NCBI RefSeq assembly: GCF_021353235.1 | Contig: NZ_JAJTWT010000002.1 | Span: 1 to 64,000 of the forward strand | Direction: 5' to 3' | Source: Pelomonas caseinilytica | GTDB lineage: Bacteria; Pseudomonadota; Gammaproteobacteria; Burkholderiales; Burkholderiaceae_C | DNA: 64,000 bases | Shown here: one piece after another, positions 57,957 to 64,000 of the stretch | How positions within the stretch are numbered: the first letter of the stretch is position 1 | Layout of the letters: each line of letters begins with the position of its first letter | Translations under genes and position numbers: made by a program | The notes under the pieces: generated by a model | Databases searched by the model: none | The model's input: the letters and a program-made list of their open reading frames with translations, nothing else | Told to the model about the DNA's origin: nothing

Positions 57957-60853
57957 GCCTGCCTTTCACGGCGATGGTCCGCTGCATTCTCGTCCTGCAG
58001 CCTCGCGAGGAGGTGCTCGGGTGGCGCCGGGCGCCCCAGCAGATAGCCCTGCACCTCGTCGCAGTGCAGGCGCCGCAGCATCGCCAGCTGCTCCTCCGTC
58101 TCGACGCCCTCCGCCACGACCCGCATGCCCAGGCCGTGGGCCAGCGCGACGATGGTACGCACGATCGCCTCGTCATGGGCCTCGCCGGTGATGTCGGCCA
58201 CGAAGGACCGGTCGACCTTGAGGCAGTCCAGCGGGAAGCGCTTGAGGTAGCTCAGCGACGAATAGCCGGTGCCGAAGTCGTCCAGCGCGACCCGCACGCC
58301 GATCGCATTCAGGCGCTGCAGGGTGTCGACGGCGCGGGCGGTGTCGCACATCAGCACGCTCTCCGTCAGCTCCAGTTCCAGCAGCCGGCTAGGCAGGCCG
58401 GTCTCGGCCAGCACGTCCATGACCGTCTTGACGATGTCGGTGTCGCGGAACTGGCGGGCCGAGATGTTGACGGCGACGGACACGTCGCGCCGGCTGGCCA
58501 GGCGCCAGCGGACCGCCTGCGCGCAGGCCTCGCGCAGCACCCATTCGCCGATGGGCACGATGAGGCCGGCCTCCTCCGCCACCGGGATGAACTCCTGCGG
58601 CCCCACGGGGCCGAGCTCGGCACTGTTCCAGCGCAGCAGCGCCTCCGCGCCCGCCAACTCGTTGCCTTCCATCACCATGCGCGGCTGGTAGACGACGCTC
58701 AGTTCGTCGTGCCTGATGGCGTTGCGCAGATGGGTACGGATCTCGACGCGCCGCCGCACCGACCGGCTCATGTCGTAGGAGAAGAACTGGCTGTTGTTCT
58801 TGCCCGCCTCCTTGGCGCGGAACATCGCCGTGTCGGCATTGCGCAGCAGGGCGTCGGCGCCGCCCAGGTCGAAGGGAAAGACGCTGCCGCCCACGCTGCA
58901 GGTCACGGCGAGTTCGGCGCCAGCCACCTGCACCGGCTCGCGAACGGCCGCCAACAGGCGCTCGGCCAGCATGCGGGCGTCCTCGGGATCGGCCAGGTGC
59001 TCGGCCAGCAGGGCGAACTCGTCGCCACCGATGCGGGCGAGGATGTCGGAGCCTCGCAGGCAGGCGCACAGGCGCCGGGCGACGACCTTCAGCAACTCGT
59101 CGCCGGCACCGTGGCCGAGGGCGTCGTTGACGTCCTTGAAGTCGTCGAGGTCGAGGAACAGCACGGCCCCCGACTGCCCGGAGCGGCGGCTGCGCGCGAT
59201 GGCCTCCTCGAGCCGGTCCCGGAACAGCCGACGGTTGGGCAGCATCGTGAGGGCATCGCAGCTGGCCGCCCCCGCCGCTGGATCGGCAGCCGCCGTCGAG
59301 CGGATGACGACGAAAGCCCCCTTGACCTCGCCGCGCGCGTCGCTGCAGGGGGCGATGTGGCAGAGCGCCTCGCCATGCTCGCCGTCGGCGCGCGCCAGCT
59401 CCCGCGCGACGCTCTGCACGCTGCCGCAAGCCAGGGCCGAGCGCAGCGCGATGCGCACCCCGTCGGGGTCGCCGAACACCTCGGCCGAGTCGCGGCCCAG
59501 CAGGCTGTCGCGGTCACGGCCGGTCAGCCGGACGACCGCGGGGTTGAGGTCGACGATGATGCCGGCCGGGTTGACCAGCAGCACGGGGTCCAGGCTGGAG
59601 TCGAGCAAGGTGCGGACGTGGTCGTCGGCAGCCTCCAGCCGTTCGCGCAGGCCCCAGTGCTCGCTGACGTCGCGCAGCAACAGCACGGCCCCCGTGATGC
59701 CGCCCTTGGCGTCGACGGCGGGCGCGAGGCGGTGCTCCAGCATCACGTCCCCGCCCCCGACGCTGACGCGGACGACGCGCTCGGCATCGTCCGGGGGCTC
59801 GCGGCCCGCCAGGACGGCATCGATGTCCCTGAACAGGGCATCGGCATGCTCGCCCCAGACGGGCCGCATGAGCGGTTCGGGATCGGCCCCCAGCATCGTG
59901 GCGGCGTCCACGGCGAGAAGACGGCAGCAGGCCGGGTTGATGACGCTCACCCGCCGCTCGCGGTCGACGGCCAGCATCGCGTCGGGCATCGAGCCGAGTG
60001 CCGCCTGGACGGCCGCCTTGCGCGCCACGACCTCGCGGTGCGAGCGCAGGAGGGCTCGCCAGGGCCGCTCGAAGCTGCCCTGGTGGACGGTCAGAAGCAC
60101 CACCGTCAGAGCCAGCACCGCGTAGACCGGCCCGGCCAGTTGCAGGTGGGCGCAGACAGTGCAGAGCTCGGAAAGCGTCGCCAGGCCGGCCGCCGCAACC
60201 AACGCCAGTCCCTGGACACTCCGGCCGCGGCGAGCCAGACATAGGGCGAAGGCCGCTACGTTCAGCATGATGATCAGCCAGGGTTGGGCGTGCGGGCCCA
60301 CCGGCACGTCCTCGGCCGCAGTCGGCATCAATGCCAGCCCGGCGACCAGCGCCAAGGCAGCACCCCAGGACGACTGGAACATGCGTCTGCGCAACGCGCG
60401 CGTGGCGACGGCCTGCCGCGGCACGAGCACGGCGCCGCCCAGCGCCAACGGCAGGACCGCATGGGCGAGCCACCAGTACCAATCAGCCCAAACAGCCGGA
60501 TTTCCGTGGAGGGCGGTCGGAAGTGCACCGCGCAGCGCGAACCCGCACAGCGAGAGCAGTCCCATCGGAAGGCCTAGGGACGCCAGCAGCGTGGCACCAA
60601 GCGGGCGCTCGCCACCAACACCCAGCCAGCCGATCACGAAAATGGCCAGGCCCAGCACGCCGAAGGCGGCGTTGGCCAGCAGGCTCAGGGTTGTCAAGTC
60701 GGGCAGCGGCGCCCCGGTCGGCGCGGAAGCAGGCAGTGCCAGCGCGAATAGCAGCGGCATAGCCAGGGCGATCCCCCAGCGCAGCAGGCGCTGCGGGTCC
60801 CCCTCGGCCTCCTGGATCGCTGCGGCCACAGCACGTCTGGGCATGCCTGTCAT
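57935..60853 (-). CDS. Membrane PAS-GGDEF-EAL protein
   Basis: A 972-residue c-di-GMP enzyme. About eight membrane helices (25-265) form a MASE-like sensor. Two PAS domains (about 285-395 and 405-525) follow, then an intact GGDEF domain (RIGGDEF near 608) and an intact EAL domain (AEALLRW near 735, DDFGTGYSSLSYLKRF and EGVETEEQ). Both cyclase and phosphodiesterase signatures are complete, so the dominant activity cannot be read from sequence. It ends in an overlap with the diguanylate cyclase gene, so the two are probably co-transcribed. The start is ATG 60853; ATG 60844 is possible. No gene is seen in the 260 nt upstream. Confidence 0.88.
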   Translation of the reverse strand: MTGMPRRAVAAAIQEAEGDPQRLLRWGIALAMPLLFALALPASAPTGAPLPDLTTLSLLANAAFGVLGLAIFVIGWLGVGGERPLGATLLASLGLPMGLLSLCGFALRGALPTALHGNPAVWADWYWWLAHAVLPLALGGAVLVPRQAVATRALRRRMFQSSWGAALALVAGLALMPTAAEDVPVGPHAQPWLIIMLNVAAFALCLARRGRSVQGLALVAAAGLATLSELCTVCAHLQLAGPVYAVLALTVVLLTVHQGSFERPWRALLRSHREVVARKAAVQAALGSMPDAMLAVDRERRVSVINPACCRLLAVDAATMLGADPEPLMRPVWGEHADALFRDIDAVLAGREPPDDAERVVRVSVGGGDVMLEHRLAPAVDAKGGITGAVLLLRDVSEHWGLRERLEAADDHVRTLLDSSLDPVLLVNPAGIIVDLNPAVVRLTGRDRDSLLGRDSAEVFGDPDGVRIALRSALACGSVQSVARELARADGEHGEALCHIAPCSDARGEVKGAFVVIRSTAAADPAAGAASCDALTMLPNRRLFRDRLEEAIARSRRSGQSGAVLFLDLDDFKDVNDALGHGAGDELLKVVARRLCACLRGSDILARIGGDEFALLAEHLADPEDARMLAERLLAAVREPVQVAGAELAVTCSVGGSVFPFDLGGADALLRNADTAMFRAKEAGKNNSQFFSYDMSRSVRRRVEIRTHLRNAIRHDELSVVYQPRMVMEGNELAGAEALLRWNSAELGPVGPQEFIPVAEEAGLIVPIGEWVLREACAQAVRWRLASRRDVSVAVNISARQFRDTDIVKTVMDVLAETGLPSRLLELELTESVLMCDTARAVDTLQRLNAIGVRVALDDFGTGYSSLSYLKRFPLDCLKVDRSFVADITGEAHDEAIVRTIVALAHGLGMRVVAEGVETEEQLAMLRRLHCDEVQGYLLGRPAPPEHLLARLQDENAADHRRERQAWDAQPS

Positions 60854-61117
60854 CGACTCGTCTCGTTATTCTTGAAAACTCTTGCCCGCATATCGACTCC
60901 CGCCTACAGCGCTGGCGAGTAGGTCCCCCTGCCCCTCCGAGCGCGTGTTCGAGCGTCGCCGCCGTGACTTGGCTGCACCATCGGGCAAGGCGGATTCGCG
61001 CGTCAGGCTTGCACTTCCGCGGGTAGGGATCGGCTGACATGCCGAAAAGTCCGCCAGGGATGGCCTGCAAAACCTTCTTGTCAGTCCGACTGGCGCGTGG
61101 CCTGAGCGTCGGGGACG

Positions 61118-61460
61118 ATGCAGGACACGGATCAGATCACGCTCGGCCTTGACCCGCTGCCCAGGAAGACGCGCAAGGAAGTCTTCCTCGACGAGAGGAA
61201 CCAAGTCGTACCGCGGGCGGAACTGGTGGCGCTTGTGCAGCCGCATGCGCGCGGCGCACACCAGGCGCTTGGCGGGCCGCCGCCATGTCCTATCGCGACC
61301 ACGTTGCGCATCCACTGCCTGCAACTATGGTGGAACCTCAGCGCCCCGGCGATGGAAGAAGAGCGGCACGACCGCCCGCTGTACCACCGCATTGCCGGGC
61401 TGCAAGCTGTGCCCGACCTTGGCGCGCATTGCGACCTGCGCTTCCTGCTCAGAGCCCTTG
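61118..61460 (+). pseudogene. IS5-family transposase, N-terminal fragment
   Basis: From ATG 61118 the frame gives DQITLGLDPLPRKTRKEVFL, then DERNQVVPRAELVALVQPHA, TTLRIHCLQLWWNLSAPAME and YHRIAGLQAVPDLGAHCDL. These are the first 110 residues of an IS5-type transposase, with several substitutions. The match ends near RFLLRAL, at about 61460, and the DDE domain is missing. It differs from the fragments at 190 and 29876, so it comes from a separate element. Confidence 0.78.
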
Positions 61461-61577
61461 TAGAAATCCTGAAGATCTTGTGGGTCATTTTGTGGGTAGC
61501 GCCCTTCGATAGCGCTGGAAACCGCATAAAACCTCACTTCCTGACGGACGCCCTCTCCGCCAGGTTTCAACAGCATG

Positions 61578-61600
61578 ATCGGGCCCTTCACGGGCCCGAT
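61578..61600 (+). terminator. Possible intrinsic terminator hairpin
   Basis: Arms ATCGGGCCC (61578-61586) and GGGCCCGAT (61592-61600) form a perfect 9-bp stem with a TTCAC loop. The sequence after it (TGCATTT) is only moderately T-rich, so strength is uncertain. No complete gene lies directly upstream on either strand; it may come from the lost end of a former gene. Confidence 0.5.
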
Positions 61601-61745
61601 TGCATTTCGGGGCCGCCCCGCCGTCGGGTGCCAACTGCAATTCATCCCTCGCAAAGCGCAATTCGTCGCTCGACGCTGGTTTCGATGCGCCGTCTGCCCA
61701 ACACTGCAACGCGTGCCTTGCCGTCTTGCGAGGCTGGAGTAGAAG

Positions 61746-61997
61746 ATGCTGCAAGCGCGTAAGGGATGGATGAGCGTGTGCCTGGCACTCGGCCTGATAG
61801 CCGGAGGACTGCCTGCCGAGGCCAGCGAGGTCGTCAAGCTGGCGCGGTTGGTCGTGAGCGGCAAGCGCAGCGCGAACGAAGCGCCGCGCACCACGCCGGC
61901 CGAACCGCGCCCCACAAATTCGGGCCAGCAGGCTCACGGCACCGGCGGCAACGATGAAGCCGGTACAGCCCCCGCGCCGGTACGCGGCGTTTCCTGA
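61746..61997 (+). CDS. Small predicted secreted protein, unknown function
   Basis: An 83-residue ORF with a good start context (GGAG about 10 nt upstream of ATG 61746). The N-terminus MLQARKGWMSVCLALGLIA followed by GGLPAEAS looks like a signal peptide cleaved after about residue 26. The rest is polar and rich in Ala, Pro, Gly and Thr. I know no family for it. It ends just before a strong terminator at 62014-62045, which is consistent with a real short transcript but does not prove it. Confidence 0.5.
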   Translation: MLQARKGWMSVCLALGLIAGGLPAEASEVVKLARLVVSGKRSANEAPRTTPAEPRPTNSGQQAHGTGGNDEAGTAPAPVRGVS

Positions 61998-62013
61998 GCG
62001 GCTCCAAAAGAAA

Positions 62014-62045
62014 AATGCGCCGAATCCGCGAGGATTCGGCGCATT
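62014..62045. terminator. Strong intrinsic terminator, probably of the tRNA operon
   Basis: Arms AATGCGCCGAATCC (62014-62027) and GGATTCGGCGCATT (62032-62045) are perfectly complementary over 14 bp with a GCGA loop. Read on the minus strand, the hairpin is followed by TTTTTCTTTT, a good T-run, so it should end the tRNA transcript. On the plus strand it could also terminate the small ORF at 61746. Confidence 0.85.
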
Positions 62046-62054
62046 GTCATTTAT

Positions 62055-62131
62055 TGGCGGAGTGGACGGGGCTCGAACCCGCGACCCCCGGCGTGACAGG
62101 CCGGTATTCTAACCAACTGAACTACCACTCC
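62055..62131 (-). tRNA. tRNA-Asp(GTC), copy 2
   Basis: A 77-nt tRNA with encoded CCA. The acceptor stem is GGAGTGG / CCACTCC, the anticodon loop has CTGTCAC (anticodon GTC) and the T-loop has GGTTCGAGCC. It is the last tRNA in the operon, 10 nt before the terminator arm. Confidence 0.97.
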
Positions 62132-62216
62132 GCGTGGGATGAATCGATACCGTCTCTCGACAATACCCAAGCCCATCAAACTCGCCCGTCTTGCGACGGG
62201 ATTACCAAAACAGGTT

Positions 62217-62292
62217 TGGCGTCCCCTAGGGGATTCGAACCCCTGTAATCACCGTGAAAGGGTGGTGTCCTAGGCCTCTAGACGAAGGGGAC
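62217..62292 (-). tRNA. tRNA-Glu(TTC), copy 2
   Basis: A 76-nt tRNA with encoded CCA. The acceptor stem is GTCCCCT / AGGGGAC, the anticodon region is CCTTTCACG (anticodon TTC) and the T-loop is GGTTCGAATCC. The spacer to the next tRNA is longer than in copy 1 and contains a small CCCGTC/GACGGG hairpin (62185-62200). Confidence 0.97.
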
Positions 62293-62347
62293 TCAATTCA
62301 AACATTCAAACCGCGTGCCACTCAAAAGAACCCATGAGCGGGTATTT

Positions 62348-62423
<76 letters not shown>

Positions 62424-62499
62424 GCCGTTTGAACGGTTTCACAAAAGCAAACGGCCAATAAATTGGCCGTTCTTTATCGGGCGGACCCGAAGGAATCCT

Positions 62500-62576
62500 T
62501 GGCGGAGTGGACGGGGCTCGAACCCGCGACCCCCGGCGTGACAGGCCGGTATTCTAACCAACTGAACTACCACTCC
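62500..62576 (-). tRNA. tRNA-Asp(GTC), copy 1
   Basis: Same 77-nt gene as at 62055-62131, with identical acceptor and anticodon (GTC) regions and encoded CCA. It ends the first Ala-Glu-Asp triplet. Confidence 0.97.
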
Positions 62577-62628
62577 GCGTGGGATGAATTCGATACCGTC
62601 TTTCGACAATATCCAAGCTCATCAAACT

Positions 62629-62704
62629 TGGCGTCCCCTAGGGGATTCGAACCCCTGTAATCACCGTGAAAGGGTGGTGTCCTAGGCCTCTAGACGAAGG
62701 GGAC
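62629..62704 (-). tRNA. tRNA-Glu(TTC), copy 1
   Basis: Same 76-nt gene as at 62217-62292, with anticodon TTC and encoded CCA. Its neighbour gltX encodes the synthetase that charges it. Confidence 0.97.
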
Positions 62705-62757
62705 TAAACCTTCGCAACTTGAACCGCGCGCCACCCAAAAGACCCGGCAGGGTATTT

Positions 62758-62833
<76 letters not shown>

Positions 62834-62930
62834 GTGTGCTCCCGTTTTGATTTGTACGCCGGACCGTTGCCGGCCTTCATACTCATCGCTTCGTTTGCAG
62901 CGCTGTTCAAGCGAGACCAAGAGTATATGA

Positions 62931-64000
62931 CTAATTTCGGACGCTTTGCAAGCGATCCAGCACTTTTTTCTTGTCGAAGTGCTCGAGGACCGCGTCCAGA
63001 CTCGGCGTTTGGGCACGACCGCACACCAGCACGCGCACAGGCACGGCCAGTTGCGGCATCTTGAGACCCGTTGCGGCCAGGGTTTCCTTCAACGCCTGCT
63101 GGATGGCGGCCTTGTTCCAGTCCGGCAAGGCAGACAGGCGCTCGGCCAGTGCCGCCAAGGCCGGGCGCACCGCCTCGGTGACGTGGGCCGCCAGGTCTTC
63201 GGCGGACGGCGCGGCCGGCGCGAAGTACATCGCCAGCCAGTCGGCCAAGGCTGCCACCGTCGCGCAGCGGTCCTTGAACAGGCCGAGCTTGGGCAGGACC
63301 TCGCCGGAGGCCACCTTGATGCCCTTGCCCGTCAGTTGGGCGACCACCAGATCCGCTAGGCGGCCTTCGTCGATCTGCTTGACGTAGTGGCCATTGACCC
63401 AGTCGAGCTTGGCGGGGTCCCACTGGGCAGGGCTGCGGGACAGGTGGGACCCGTCGAACCACGCCACCATCTGTTCGGCGGTGAAGAGTTCCTCGTCGCC
63501 ATGGCTCCAGCCCAGTCGGGCCAGGTAGTTCAGCATGCCTTCGGGCAGGTAGCCGTTGGCGGCGTAGTCCATCACGCTGACCGCGCCGCGGCGCTTGGAC
63601 AGCTTGAGGCCGTCGTCGCCCAGGATGATGGGCAGGTGGCCGAACCGCGGCAGCGGCGCCTCCAGGGCGCGGAAGATGTTGATCTGCCAGGGCGTGTTGT
63701 TGACGTGCTCGTCGCCGCGGAAGACGTGGCTGATGCGCATGTCCCAGTCGTCCACGACGACGGCGAAGTTGTAGGTCGGCACGCCGTCCTGGCGAACGAT
63801 GATGAGGTCGTCGATTTCCTTGTTGGCGATGGTGATCGGCCCCTTCACGAGGTCGTCCCAGGTTACCTCGCCGTCGACGGGGTTGGCAAAGCGGATCACC
63901 GGCTTCACGCCCTCGGGCGGCGCCGGCAGTTGCCTGCCCGGCTCGGGACGCCAGCGGCGGTCGTAGAGCGTTTTCTCGCCACGCGCACGCTGGGCCTCGC
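62931..64000 (-). CDS. gltX: Glutamyl-tRNA synthetase, 3' portion
   Basis: The frame runs in from the right edge of the window and ends at TAG 62931-62933, giving about 356 residues of the C-terminal part. The enzyme charges tRNA-Glu with glutamate. Visible features are EKTLYDRRWRP, VVVDDWDMRISHVFRGDEHV (core RGDEHVNNT), the KMSKS-type motif KLSKRRG and the anticodon-binding region that ends DKKKVLDRLQSVRN. The Rossmann HIGH motif is outside the window. It lies about 100 nt upstream of the tRNA operon on the same strand. Confidence 0.95.
   Translation of the reverse strand, partial: EAQRARGEKTLYDRRWRPEPGRQLPAPPEGVKPVIRFANPVDGEVTWDDLVKGPITIANKEIDDLIIVRQDGVPTYNFAVVVDDWDMRISHVFRGDEHVNNTPWQINIFRALEAPLPRFGHLPIILGDDGLKLSKRRGAVSVMDYAANGYLPEGMLNYLARLGWSHGDEELFTAEQMVAWFDGSHLSRSPAQWDPAKLDWVNGHYVKQIDEGRLADLVVAQLTGKGIKVASGEVLPKLGLFKDRCATVAALADWLAMYFAPAAPSAEDLAAHVTEAVRPALAALAERLSALPDWNKAAIQQALKETLAATGLKMPQLAVPVRVLVCGRAQTPSLDAVLEHFDKKKVLDRLQSVRN

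Noticed and set aside
57632-60244. An 870-codon plus-strand frame opposite the two c-di-GMP enzymes.
   Set aside because: It is the reverse shadow of GGDEF, EAL and PAS domains that are clearly coded on the minus strand.
61325-61915. A minus-strand frame with a stretch (EVRFYAVSSAIEGRYPQNDP) that briefly suggested a recombinase fragment.
   Set aside because: It runs antisense to the IS5 remnant, has no conserved integrase residues and could not be supported.

Overview
The window is GC-rich DNA from what looks like a betaproteobacterium of the order Burkholderiales. That is an inference from the gene families, the dense GC-biased codon use and a tRNA-Ala/Glu/Asp cluster beside gltX; no rRNA or species marker is present. 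It falls into four parts.

(1) 1-25.5 kb, catabolic and transport island. The left edge holds remnants of IS630 and IS5 elements. Then come an APC permease, an IclR regulator and a long plus-strand gene train: a ThDP decarboxylase, an SDR without its catalytic Tyr/Lys, an Asp-box propeller protein, a VOC/extradiol-type protein, an amino acid synthesis (PF06684) family protein, an alpha/beta hydrolase, an MhpA-type flavin hydroxylase, NIPSNAP and two aldehyde dehydrogenases. A minus-strand AraC regulator follows. It is divergent from an aldehyde dehydrogenase, a nitroreductase and a DUF1329 / DUF1302 / RND / Ycf48-like envelope set that ends with an alanine-racemase-like protein and cytochrome b561. 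The content suggests uptake and breakdown of a hydrophobic aromatic compound; the substrate cannot be read from sequence. The upstream regions of the decarboxylase and of the AraC gene carry the same 19-bp palindrome design (ARTCCC-N7-GGGAYT).

(2) 25.5-30.7 kb, decaying zone. It has an intact class III aminotransferase and a patatin-like lipoprotein. Between and beside them are fragments of a second aminotransferase, a LuxR-type regulator, an IS5 transposase and a cheB gene with a stop and a frameshift.

(3) 30.8-60.9 kb, surface adhesin and c-di-GMP locus, all on the minus strand. Eight tightly packed genes read ABC ATPase, TolC, MotB/OmpA-like, HlyD, MotA/TolQ-like, HDOD, degenerate GGDEF-EAL, and a 4972-residue RTX-repeat protein with embedded LamG-like and PA14-like domains. 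A type I secretion system sharing an operon with a Mot/Tol-like proton-channel pair and a giant adhesin recalls Salmonella SPI-4 (SiiA-F). The HDOD and degenerate c-di-GMP-receptor genes are an addition. A PAAG tetrapeptide in the adhesin N-terminus resembles LapG-type cleavage sites. Two large c-di-GMP enzymes lie just upstream.

(4) 60.9-64 kb, core genome edge. An IS5 remnant and a small secreted-type ORF precede a terminator, a duplicated Ala-Glu-Asp tRNA triplet and the 3' part of gltX, which runs off the window.
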